The translations under genes were made by a program, and so were the position numbers. Under the pieces are notes generated by a model. The model saw only the letters and a program-made list of their open reading frames with translations. It was not told the DNA's origin and did no database searches. Positions 1 through 7,443 of a DNA stretch of 28,362 bases are shown here, piece by piece (the first letter of the stretch is position 1; the number at the start of each line of letters is the position of its first letter). The stretch comes from JAWLGW01 sp964569055 (lineage in GTDB: Bacteria > Planctomycetota > J058), in contig CAZMSZ010000051.1 in assembly GCA_964569055.1 (NCBI GenBank), positions 1 to 28,362 on the forward strand, read 5' to 3'.

Positions 1-99
1 CTCGCCAAGGAGCAGCGCCGCTTCGGGCGCCGCGGCGCGAACGCAAAGAACTGGAAGCTCACTCCACTAGAGCCGCGACGCCGCGGCGGCGCGCGGTTA
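1..99 (+). other. Possible 3' end of an upstream coding region (doubtful)
   Basis: Bases 1-60 have almost only G or C at every third position when read in frame 1, as real genes here do, and the reading (LAKEQRRFGRRGANAKNWKL) looks protein-like. Frame 1 has no stop before 1819, so it runs straight into the GrpE-like gene. Frame 2 has stops at 68 and a tandem TAG-TGA at 98-103, which would be a natural end if a single-base indel lies near the left edge. I cannot tell whether this is the end of a neighbouring gene, a true N-terminal extension, or chance. Confidence 0.25.
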
Positions 100-118
100 G
101 TGACAGCCGGGGGGACTC

Positions 119-175
119 TGGGGGGCGGAGCCCCCCAGAAACCAAGTGGGGGGGGCGGAGCCCCCCCAGAAACCA
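119..175. repeat. Two tandem GC hairpin repeats upstream of the chaperone cluster
   Basis: Two near-identical units lie side by side. Unit 1 (119-144) is a stem TGGGGGGC / GCCCCCCA closed by a GGA triloop and followed by AGAAACCA. Unit 2 (147-175) has the same layout with longer G and C runs and the same AGAAACCA tail. Each can fold into a perfect hairpin on either strand. They sit between the possible upstream gene end and the GrpE-like start, so they may act as a transcription terminator. They may also be copies of a dispersed high-GC repeat family. Confidence 0.75.
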
Positions 176-216
176 CGCAGGCCCTTCCGCCCGTCGCTTG
201 GCGCCCGGTCGCCCGT

Positions 217-222
217 TATACT
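217..222 (+). promoter_or_regulatory. Candidate -10 element of the chaperone cluster
   Basis: TATACT at 217-222 is one of the few AT-rich hexamers upstream of the GrpE-like gene and matches a sigma-70 -10 box at 5 of 6 positions. No convincing -35 is found at 16-18 nt spacing; TTGGCG at 198-203 is only 13 nt away. Transcription from here would give a leader of about 66 nt. Confidence 0.3.
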
Positions 223-277
223 GGGCCGGCCTGCAAGGGGGGACGCGGCGCGCCGCTCGCGGAGCGTCGCACGTACG

Positions 278-292
278 GTCCCCCTGGGGGAC
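278..292 (+). promoter_or_regulatory. Hairpin covering the ribosome-binding region of the GrpE-like gene
   Basis: GTCCCC (278-283), loop CTG and GGGGAC (287-292) form a perfect 6-bp stem that ends two bases before the ATG at 295. The 3' arm contains the G-rich stretch that is the only Shine-Dalgarno-like sequence for this start. Folding would hide the ribosome site, so initiation may depend on unfolding or on translation from upstream. Confidence 0.45.
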
Positions 293-294
293 GC

Positions 295-1821
295 ATGACG
301 CCGGACGATCCGACCGTCGACCAGGTCACCGCCGCGGACGCCACCGATCCATCGGCGAGCGCCGCTCCCGCGGACGATGACGAGATCGCGGGCCCGCTCG
401 CCGGTGGCGACGCGGCGAAGCCGGCGGAGGCGGGCGAGCAGCCGGCCGACGAGCCATCGCCGGGCGATGTCTATCAGCGGGCGCTCGACCTGTTCTTCGG
501 AGGTCACCTCCGGGACGCGCTCGAGCTGGTGCGCGCGCAGCTCGCGCTGAAGCCCGAGGAGAAGCTCGCCAAGAAGCTCGAGCGGCTGCAGCGGCGCGCC
601 GAGGACCGCCTCGCCCGTGGCGAGCCGCCCGAGCCCGAGCCCGATCCCGAGCCCGAGGCGGAGGCCGCCCCGCCTCCCGAGGAGTCGGAGTCGGGAGAGC
701 TCGGGCCGATTCCCGACGCCGTCGAGCTCGACCCCGCCCCCGCCGAAGCGGAGGGCTCCGCCGCCGAGGGCGAACCCGCCGCGGAGCCCGCCGAGGCCGG
801 CGCTGCGGAGCCCGCCAGCGAGGACGCGGCCGCGCCCACGGCCGAGAACGGCGAGAGCGCCGCGGCCGAGGCCGGCGCGGTCGCCGCGCCCGAGCAAGGC
901 GGCGAAGGGGCCGCGGTGCCCGCCGAGGAGGCGCCCGAGGCCGAGGCCGCCCCGCCCGCGGAGGGCGCCGCCCCGGCCGAAGCCCGGACCGGGCGCCCCG
1001 CGCCGGATCGCACCTCGAGCGGCCGGCATCAGCTCGGGGCGCTCGACCCGCCGTCCTCGCCTGCCGTCCGGCGCGGGCCCCCCTCCTCGGCAGGTGGCCC
1101 GGCGCGGCGCAAGCCCGCGGGTCGTCCGGCGGGCGGCGCCTCGAGCGCAGCAGCGGCCGCGGTCGCGCGCCGCCCCGGCCCTCCGACCGCCCCCTCCCAG
1201 GCGCCGCCGCGCCGCGGGCCGGGGGCCCCGCCCGCCCCCGCGGGCGCCGGCGCCGGCGCGGCCGCGATCAAGGGCGAGCTCGACAAGCTGAGCGGCGCGG
1301 TCGACACGGTCGCGCGCGCCGTGCGCGGCGTGCAGGACCACACGCTCAAGGTGGCCGAGGCCTACCAGCGCCTCTCGCACAGCCACAAGCGCAAGGAGCA
1401 GGCCTACGATCAGCTCTACGAGGAGCTGCGCACCTACAAGGACAACTTCCTGCTCCAGGCGCAGAAGCCCCTGTTCAAGGACGTGATCCTGCTGTTCGAC
1501 GGGATCTCCCGCACCCTGCGCGCGTTCGAGGAGCGGGAGGGGGACACCGTCCCCCGCGAGGACGTGCTCAACGAGCTCCGTCACGTGCGCGACGAGGTGC
1601 TCGAGGTGCTCTATCGGCGCGACATCGAGCTGATCGAGGAGTACCCGAGCGTCCTCGACATCGAGATCCAGAAGCCCATTCGACGCGTGGAGACCGACGA
1701 CCCGGCCGAGGACCGCGCGGTGGTCCAGGTGCTCCGGGAAGGGTTCCGCATGAGCGACGTGGTGCTCCGGCCGCAAGAGGTCGTGGTCAAGCGTTGCCTC
1801 AAAGAAAGAGAGACCCAGTAA
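295..1821 (+). CDS. GrpE-like Hsp70 nucleotide exchange factor with long acidic N-terminus
   Basis: This 508-aa protein ends in a GrpE-type module. A long helix/coiled coil lies at about residues 326-412, with the segment FKDVILLFDGISRTLRAFEE matching the dimerisation helix region. A beta-rich C-terminus follows, with VLREGFRMSDVVLRPQEVVV matching the conserved GrpE end (GY..ggrvlRpA.V.V). GrpE proteins release ADP from Hsp70; ordinary ones are about 200 aa. The extra N-terminus has a short TPR-like helical stretch (about 55-105) and then some 200 residues rich in Ala, Glu and Pro, probably disordered. I chose the ATG at 295 because the preceding open frame crosses the hairpin repeats. The stop overlaps the Hsp70 start (TAATG), so the two are translationally coupled. 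This is a specialised exchange factor, probably not the housekeeping GrpE. Confidence 0.85.
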   Translation: MTPDDPTVDQVTAADATDPSASAAPADDDEIAGPLAGGDAAKPAEAGEQPADEPSPGDVYQRALDLFFGGHLRDALELVRAQLALKPEEKLAKKLERLQRRAEDRLARGEPPEPEPDPEPEAEAAPPPEESESGELGPIPDAVELDPAPAEAEGSAAEGEPAAEPAEAGAAEPASEDAAAPTAENGESAAAEAGAVAAPEQGGEGAAVPAEEAPEAEAAPPAEGAAPAEARTGRPAPDRTSSGRHQLGALDPPSSPAVRRGPPSSAGGPARRKPAGRPAGGASSAAAAAVARRPGPPTAPSQAPPRRGPGAPPAPAGAGAGAAAIKGELDKLSGAVDTVARAVRGVQDHTLKVAEAYQRLSHSHKRKEQAYDQLYEELRTYKDNFLLQAQKPLFKDVILLFDGISRTLRAFEEREGDTVPREDVLNELRHVRDEVLEVLYRRDIELIEEYPSVLDIEIQKPIRRVETDDPAEDRAVVQVLREGFRMSDVVLRPQEVVVKRCLKERETQ

Positions 1822-4121
1822 TGGCCGACGCCAAGCGGAAGATCGCCGGGATCGACCTCGGGACGACGTACTCCGCCATCGCTCACTTCGACGAGTACGG
1901 CAAGGTCGACATCATCCCGAACTCGGACAACGAGCGCATCACGCCCTCGGTGATCCTGTTCGAGGACGAGGAGGTGATCGTCGGCAAGATCGCGAAGAAC
2001 CAAGCGGTCAGCAACCCGGAGAACGTCGTCCAGTTCGTCAAGCGCCACATGGGCGAGCCCGACTGGGTGCGCGTGATCGAGGGGCGCGAGTACACCCCCG
2101 AGATCCTCTCCGCGATCATCCTCAAGCGGATCGTCAGCGACGCGGAGGACCAGCTCGGCGAGCAGATCACGGACGTGGTGATCACCTGCCCCGCCTACTT
2201 CAACGACAACGAGCGCAAGGCGACCAGCGACGCGGGCAAGATCGCCGGGCTGAACGTGCTCGGCATCCTCAACGAGCCCACCGCCGCGGCGATCGCCTAC
2301 GGCATGAACAACCTCGACAAGGACGTGAAGGCGCTGGTCTACGACCTCGGCGGCGGCACGTTCGACGTCACGATCCTGCACATCGACGGGAACAACGTGA
2401 AGGTGCTCGCGACCGACGGCGAGCGCCGGCTGGGCGGCAAGGACTGGGACGACATGCTGCTCAACCATGTCGCCGAGAAGTTCATGGACGAGCACGGGGT
2501 CGACCCGCGCGAGGACCCCGAGGCCTACCAGGACCTCGTGATCAAGTCCGAGGAGGCGAAGAAGTCGCTCTCGAAGAAGCCGCAGGCCAAGATCTTCGCC
2601 CAGTGCGCCGGCAAGAGCCTCAAGCTCACGATCGAGCGCCAGGAGTTCCAGGAGCTGACGCTCCCGCTGCTGGAGCAGACCGAGACCTACATGGACGTCG
2701 TGCTCAAGAAGGCCGACCTCAACTGGAGCGACATCGACGTGCTGATCCAGGTCGGCGGCGCCACCCGCATGCCGGCCGTGGCCGAGATGCTCGAGCGCGT
2801 GACCGGCAAGAAGGCGGAGCGCGGCGTCAACCCCGACGAGTGCGTCGCGATCGGGGCCGCCTACTGGGCTGCGATCCTGATGGTCCGCTCGGCGAACACC
2901 CTCAAGGAGAAGGTCGACTCGGGCGCCGCCACCGAGGAGGAGGCGGCCAACGTCGAGGTCGCCCGCCAGGCGGTCGAGGAGGCGGTCCCCGAGGAGATCG
3001 TCGGCATGCTGGGCGGGGTCGTCGTCCAGAACGTCAACTCGCACTCGCTCGGGATCGTGACGGTCACCCGCGACGGGCGCGAGAAGAACCTGATCATGAT
3101 CCCCGAGCAGACGCCCCTGCCGGCCAAGGTCACCAAGGTGTTCGGCACCGCGCAGGACAACCAGGTCACCGTCGAGATCCGGATCCTCGAGGGGGAGAGC
3201 GAGGACCCCGAGGAGTGCACCGAGATCGGGACCTGCATCATCTCGGACCTGCCGGCGAACCGGCCCAAGGGGACGAAGATCTCGGTCGCCTACAGCTACG
3301 ACGACGAGGGGCGCATCCAGATCCACGCCAAGGACCACGAGACCGGGCAGGAGGCGCGCACCACGATCAAGCGTGACGCCCAGGGCCTGAGCGAGGAGGA
3401 GATGACCCAGAAGGGCGACGAGATCGCCCGACTCCTCGAGGAGGGCCCCGAGGCCGCCTACAGCGCCGGGGCGGCCGCGGCCGCGACCGCCACCGCCGAC
3501 CAGGGCTACGCCGAGGGCGGCTACGACGAGGGCGGCTACGCGGAGGGCGGCTACGCCGAGGGCGACGCGGGCTACGCCGAGGGCGGCTACGCGGAGGGCG
3601 GCTACGCCGAGGGCGAGGGTGGCTACGCGGAGGGCGGCTACGCCGAAGGCGATGCCGGCGGCTACGCGGAGGGCGGCTACGCCGAAGGCGACGCCGGCGG
3701 CTACGCGGAGGGCGGCTACGCGGAGGGCGACGCCGGCGGCTACGCGGAGGGCGGCTACGCGGAGGGCGACGCCGGCGGCTACGCGGAGGGCGGCTACGCG
3801 GAGGGCGACGCCGGCGGTTACGCCGAGGGCGACGCCGGGGGCTACGCCGAGGGCGGGTACGACGACCAGGGCGGCTACGCCGAGGGCGAGGCCGGTGGCT
3901 ACGCCGAGGGCGGCTACGACGACCAGGGCGGCTACGCCGAGGGCGGCTACGACGACCAGGGCGGCTACGCGGAGGGCGACGCCGGCGGCTACGCGGAGGG
4001 TGGCTACGACGACCAGGGTGGCTACGCGGAGGGTGGCTACGACGATCAGGGCGGCTACGCCGAGGGCGGCTACGACGAGGGTGGTTACGACGAGGGCGGC
4101 TTTCAGGACTCGGCCGGCTGA
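1821..4121 (+). CDS. Hsp70 (DnaK-like) chaperone with Tyr/Gly/Glu repeat tail in place of the lid
   Basis: This is a 766-aa Hsp70. The ATPase domain is clear: the phosphate-1 loop GIDLGTTYSA at residue 10, VVITCPAYFNDNERKAT, GILNEPTAAAIAYG, DLGGGTFDVTIL and VLIQVGGATRMPAV. The substrate-binding beta domain follows (NSHSLGIVT, PLPAKVTKVFGTAQDNQ). Instead of the usual roughly 100-residue helical lid there is only one helix (LSEEEMTQKGDEIARLLEEG) and an Ala-rich linker. From residue 562 to the end come about 33 tyrosine-centred units such as YAEGG, YAEGDAGG and YDDQGG. A lidless Hsp70 would release peptide quickly, and the tail could drive self-association; both are inferences. It overlaps the upstream exchange factor by one base and precedes a J-like gene, so these three probably work together. 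The housekeeping DnaK is likely elsewhere. Confidence 0.93.
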   Translation: MADAKRKIAGIDLGTTYSAIAHFDEYGKVDIIPNSDNERITPSVILFEDEEVIVGKIAKNQAVSNPENVVQFVKRHMGEPDWVRVIEGREYTPEILSAIILKRIVSDAEDQLGEQITDVVITCPAYFNDNERKATSDAGKIAGLNVLGILNEPTAAAIAYGMNNLDKDVKALVYDLGGGTFDVTILHIDGNNVKVLATDGERRLGGKDWDDMLLNHVAEKFMDEHGVDPREDPEAYQDLVIKSEEAKKSLSKKPQAKIFAQCAGKSLKLTIERQEFQELTLPLLEQTETYMDVVLKKADLNWSDIDVLIQVGGATRMPAVAEMLERVTGKKAERGVNPDECVAIGAAYWAAILMVRSANTLKEKVDSGAATEEEAANVEVARQAVEEAVPEEIVGMLGGVVVQNVNSHSLGIVTVTRDGREKNLIMIPEQTPLPAKVTKVFGTAQDNQVTVEIRILEGESEDPEECTEIGTCIISDLPANRPKGTKISVAYSYDDEGRIQIHAKDHETGQEARTTIKRDAQGLSEEEMTQKGDEIARLLEEGPEAAYSAGAAAAATATADQGYAEGGYDEGGYAEGGYAEGDAGYAEGGYAEGGYAEGEGGYAEGGYAEGDAGGYAEGGYAEGDAGGYAEGGYAEGDAGGYAEGGYAEGDAGGYAEGGYAEGDAGGYAEGDAGGYAEGGYDDQGGYAEGEAGGYAEGGYDDQGGYAEGGYDDQGGYAEGDAGGYAEGGYDDQGGYAEGGYDDQGGYAEGGYDEGGYDEGGFQDSAG
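3504..4100 (+). repeat. In-frame tandem repeats encoding YAEGG/YAEGDAGG/YDDQGG units
   Basis: This block of short direct repeats encodes the Hsp70 tail. The basic 15-base unit (ggctacgcggagggc and synonymous variants) and a longer 24-base form alternate about 33 times without disturbing the frame. Synonymous differences between units show it is not a very recent expansion, but the 39-nt pairs around 3660-3810 are nearly identical and could vary in number between strains. Confidence 0.9.
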
Positions 4122-4192
4122 GGCGCCGGCCCCGTCGCGCCGCCGGGCATGCAGAGCGGGGCACACGCGGGTAAGGTGAGACGTCGAGCAGG

Positions 4193-4214
4193 GCGGTCCT
4201 CGGGGGCGAGGCCG
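4193..4214 (+). other. Hairpin in the gap between the Hsp70 and J-like genes
   Basis: CGGTCCTCG and CGAGGCCG around a GGGG loop form a stem of about 8 bp with one bulged T. It lies in the 116-nt gap between the Hsp70 stop and the GTG of the next gene. It could attenuate transcription or stabilise the processed upstream mRNA; it has no T tract. No convincing promoter was seen in this gap. Confidence 0.3.
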
Positions 4215-4237
4215 CCGCTCGATGCGACGGGCGGATC

Positions 4238-5599
4238 GTGGCGGACGAACGGTACAGCAGGATCCTGGGGATCGAGCCCACCGACGAGGTCCCCACGTAC
4301 TACGAGCTGCTCGGGTTGGCGAAGACCGAGACCGACCCCGCCGCGGTCGAGGCCGCCTACAAGGCGCAGATCCGCAAGGCCCAGGAGATCCGCACCTCCA
4401 AGGACAAGGGCTTCCTCGAGTTCCTCAAGGAGGAGCTCCGCACGGCCCGGCGCACGCTCGCCGACCCCGGCAAGCGCAAGGCCTACGACGAGTCGCTGAT
4501 CGCCGACACGGTGGCCTCGTTCAAGGCCTTCGTCCAGCCGCTCATGGCGCTGGGGCGGATCTCGAAGTCGGTCCTCGACACCATGATCGCCAAGGGGGTC
4601 GGCGACGGGCTGACCGCCGAGCACGCCCTCACGATCGTGCAGGAGGTGGCGGCCGCGAGCGGCGCCACCGTCGAGACCGAGGAGCCCGCCCCCGCGCCCG
4701 CTGCGTACGAGGACCAGGAGTCCGACTACGCGGAGTTCGACCCCGACGCCGTCGAGGAGGCCGCCTTCAGCGACGAGGCGGTCCACGACGACGCGCCGCC
4801 CGCCCCGGCCAGCGCGCCGCAAGAGGTGGTGCTGCGCGCGCCCGAGCGCCCGGCGGTGGAGGAGACCCCCCGCCCGACCACGTTCCGCAAGAACGACTAC
4901 TACAGCGGCGGGGCCTCGGACTTCTACACCCCGACCGAGCCCGAGGCGGCTCCCGCCGCGGAGGACACTCCCTCCCGGAGCCCCTGGGCCCGCCGCGGAG
5001 GATCCGGCTCCGCCGAGGCCGCCTCCTCCTCGCCGTGGGCGCGCGGCGGCTCGCGCTCCAGCTCGCCCTGGGAGGCGGGCGGCGGCCGACGCGGCAGCCG
5101 GCGCCCGCCGCCTCCGCGCGAGCCGAGCTCGACCCAGCAGCAGCGCGAGCGCTGGCAGGACCAGGCGACCTCCCGCCAGATCGAGGAGGCGCTGCGCATG
5201 TTCAACATGGGCGCCAAGCTGGCCAAGGTCGCGGGCGACGTGCACGAGAAGCTGCGGTTCTACTTCCCGCCCGCCAACGGCAAGACCACGCGGACCTATC
5301 AGATCAACGGCGTCAGCTACGAGAAGGTCTTCGAGACCGAGCAGAAGACGCTGCGCGACACGCTCAAGAAGTACGAGGGGGCGCTGAGTCGCGCCGGGGC
5401 TGCGGACGGGCCGTTCGCGGAGCGGCTGCGCTCGGAGGCGTCGCGCAACATCACGCTGCTCAAGGGCTACCTCGACGAGATGCGCCGCCACAAGCTGCGC
5501 CTGCTCGGCGGTCTGTCCCAGGCCGAGGAGGTCCGCGCCTGGCAGGAGTTCGTGAACAGCCAGCGGTCGAGCCGGCTCACCCAGACGATCGAGGAGTGA
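4238..5599 (+). CDS. J-domain-like protein lacking the HPD motif
   Basis: This 453-aa protein has a J-like N-terminus (about residues 18-88). YYELLGLAKTETDPAAVEAA resembles helices I-II, and ARRTLADPGKRKAYDESL resembles helices III-IV of DnaJ-type domains. The loop that should carry His-Pro-Asp reads AQEIRTSKDKG, so the signature needed to trigger Hsp70 ATPase is absent. Residues about 150-310 are low complexity (Pro, Ser, Glu, repeated SPWARGGS-like pieces). The C-terminus (about 310-453) is helical, with a conserved-looking core around RFYFPPANGKTTRTYQINGV. The GTG start follows a weak G-rich site and opens exactly before the J-like fold. Placed after Hsp70 and before the FHA kinase, it may be a non-stimulating adaptor that docks one to the other. 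That role is inference; the J-like fold is moderately certain. Confidence 0.8.
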   Translation: MADERYSRILGIEPTDEVPTYYELLGLAKTETDPAAVEAAYKAQIRKAQEIRTSKDKGFLEFLKEELRTARRTLADPGKRKAYDESLIADTVASFKAFVQPLMALGRISKSVLDTMIAKGVGDGLTAEHALTIVQEVAAASGATVETEEPAPAPAAYEDQESDYAEFDPDAVEEAAFSDEAVHDDAPPAPASAPQEVVLRAPERPAVEETPRPTTFRKNDYYSGGASDFYTPTEPEAAPAAEDTPSRSPWARRGGSGSAEAASSSPWARGGSRSSSPWEAGGGRRGSRRPPPPREPSSTQQQRERWQDQATSRQIEEALRMFNMGAKLAKVAGDVHEKLRFYFPPANGKTTRTYQINGVSYEKVFETEQKTLRDTLKKYEGALSRAGAADGPFAERLRSEASRNITLLKGYLDEMRRHKLRLLGGLSQAEEVRAWQEFVNSQRSSRLTQTIEE

Positions 5600-5651
5600 G
5601 CGCGGGGCCGCGCCGCCGGCCCGCCGACGCAGCGACCCGAGCAGGCGCACC

Positions 5652-7439
5652 GTGGACCGTCGCGAGCCCAAGCTGATCGTGTGCATCGAGCCGTTCGGGA
5701 CGCGCGTGATCCCGCTGCGGCAGCGTCGGCTCAGCGTCGGCCGCGGCAACGACCAGGACATCTGCCTGCCCGACCGCAAGATCTCGAGCGCCCACGCGCT
5801 GCTGGAGCCGACGCCCGAGGGCTACCGGCTGCGCGACCTCGGCAGCACCAACGGCACGTACATCAACGGCCACCTGGTGCAGGGCGTCCGCCCGCTGCGG
5901 GTGGGGGACGAGCTGCGGTTCGGCAACACGCTCGTGCTCTACACCGACGAGGAGCCCGAGCAGCTCGACTGGCCGGGCGCCGACCGCATGGCCTCGCCCG
6001 CCACGACCAGCGACCCCGACCTCGCCGAGGTGGTCGGGCCGCAGACGGTCAAGCTGTCGCTCCGCGACGTCGAGCGCGACCTGTTCGCGAGCGACGAGAG
6101 CGAGGCGGGGCTGGCCTCGCTGCAGCGCAAGCTGCAGGTCCTGTACCGCCTCACCGAGCTGACCCGCGGCAGCCTGCGCGGGCCGACCGAGCTGCTCGGC
6201 GAGGCGCTCGACCTCGTGCTCGAGGTGACCGACGGCGACCGCGGGGCGTTCTTCCTGCGCGCGGAGGGCAGCGGCGAGCTCGAGGGCGTCGCGCTGCGCG
6301 CGCGCCGCGGCAAGGCCCAGGCGGCCGGGATCTCGCAGTCGATCCTGGCCCAGGCGCTCCAGGGCGGGCAGGCGATCCTCACCCGCGACGCCATGCGGGA
6401 CCACCGCTTCAACGCCAACCAGTCGGTGGTCACCAACAACATCCGCTCGGCCGTCGCCGTGCCCCTGGTGGTGGGCGACGAGGCGCTCGGCGCGCTCCAC
6501 CTCGACAAGCGCTCGGCCCGGCGGCCGTTCGGGCAGGAGGACCTGCAGCTCGCCGTGATCGTCGGGCAGCAGGTCGCCGCGGCGGTGGCGAACGCGCGGC
6601 TGTTCGAGCAGATCTCGCGGGCCAACCAGGAGCTGCAGGCGGCGCGCGACGAGATCCTGCGCTGGAACCAGGAGCTCGAGCACAAGGTGGCGCAGCGGAC
6701 CGAGGAGGTGCAGGCGCAGGCGCGCGAGATCGCCGAGCTGATCCGCCAGAAGGACCAGCTGCTCGGGATGGTGGCGCACGACCTGCGCACGCCGATCGCC
6801 GCCATGCTCGGCTTCGCCGAGGTGGCGATCGCCGGGCTCGAGGCCGGGATCGAGCCGGCCCGCACCCGCGAGGACCTCGACGTGATCCGCACCACGGCCC
6901 AGGAGATGAGCGACCTGCTCAACGACCTGCTCGACGTGTCGCGGATCGAGGCGGGCAAGGTCTCGATCGACCCGCACGACGTCGACATCGTGGCGCAGGT
7001 CGGCGGCGGGCGGCGCCGCTACGAGGTGTGGGCCCAGGGGAAGGGGATCGGGCTGCACCTGTTCCTGCCCGAGCGGCCGCTGCGCGTGCGCGCCGACCCC
7101 AAGCGCGTGCAGCAGGTCCTCAACAACCTGGTCTCGAACGCGATCAAGTTCAGCGCGCGGGGCGGCACGATCAGCGTGACCGTCCGCCGAGCCGGGGAGC
7201 GGGCGGTGATCGCGGTCGCCGATACGGGGCAGGGGATCGACCCCTCCGAGCAGGACCGGATCTTCGTCTCGTACGAGCAGGCGAGCGCGCGGGCCACCGC
7301 CGGCGAGCACGGGAGCGGGCTGGGCCTGGCGATCGCGAAGAAGCTGGTGGAGGCGCACGGCGGCGAGATCTGGGTGGAGAGCGAGAAGGGCGTGGGCTCG
7401 CGCTTCTCGTTCTCGCTCCCGCTCAGCCCCGAGGAGTGA
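5652..7439 (+). CDS. FHA-GAF sensor histidine kinase, cytoplasmic
   Basis: This 595-aa kinase has no membrane segments. An FHA domain occupies about residues 20-97 (SVGRGNDQDICLPDRKISSAH, then DLGSTNGTYING), which normally binds phosphothreonine peptides. A GAF-type sensory domain follows at about 160-320 (ending GQQVAAAVANARLF), then a coiled coil. The HisKA domain has His376 in LLGMVAHDLRTPIAAML, and the ATP-binding domain has the N box QQVLNNLVSNAIKFS, G1 VADTGQGID and G2 HGSGLGLAIAKKL. All catalytic motifs look intact. No response regulator is adjacent, so the partner is elsewhere. The downstream M48-like gene starts 4 nt after the stop. The FHA domain suggests that Ser/Thr kinase signals feed into this chaperone locus. 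Confidence 0.93.
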   Translation: MDRREPKLIVCIEPFGTRVIPLRQRRLSVGRGNDQDICLPDRKISSAHALLEPTPEGYRLRDLGSTNGTYINGHLVQGVRPLRVGDELRFGNTLVLYTDEEPEQLDWPGADRMASPATTSDPDLAEVVGPQTVKLSLRDVERDLFASDESEAGLASLQRKLQVLYRLTELTRGSLRGPTELLGEALDLVLEVTDGDRGAFFLRAEGSGELEGVALRARRGKAQAAGISQSILAQALQGGQAILTRDAMRDHRFNANQSVVTNNIRSAVAVPLVVGDEALGALHLDKRSARRPFGQEDLQLAVIVGQQVAAAVANARLFEQISRANQELQAARDEILRWNQELEHKVAQRTEEVQAQAREIAELIRQKDQLLGMVAHDLRTPIAAMLGFAEVAIAGLEAGIEPARTREDLDVIRTTAQEMSDLLNDLLDVSRIEAGKVSIDPHDVDIVAQVGGGRRRYEVWAQGKGIGLHLFLPERPLRVRADPKRVQQVLNNLVSNAIKFSARGGTISVTVRRAGERAVIAVADTGQGIDPSEQDRIFVSYEQASARATAGEHGSGLGLAIAKKLVEAHGGEIWVESEKGVGSRFSFSLPLSPEE

Positions 7440-7443
7440 GCCG

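Noticed and set aside
97..1776. 559-aa minus-strand frame opposite the GrpE-like gene
   Set aside because: Low-complexity Gly/Arg/Leu composition with no motif; third-position bias supports the plus-strand frame.
3504..4100. Possible CRISPR-like or minisatellite array
   Set aside because: The repeats are contiguous, in frame and without spacers; they are protein-coding repeats of the Hsp70 tail.
1611..4166. 851-aa open frame on the minus strand opposite the Hsp70 gene
   Set aside because: It is an antisense artefact of high GC: the protein is made of Val/Ala/Leu/Gly runs mirroring the YAEGG repeats, while the plus strand is an unmistakable Hsp70.
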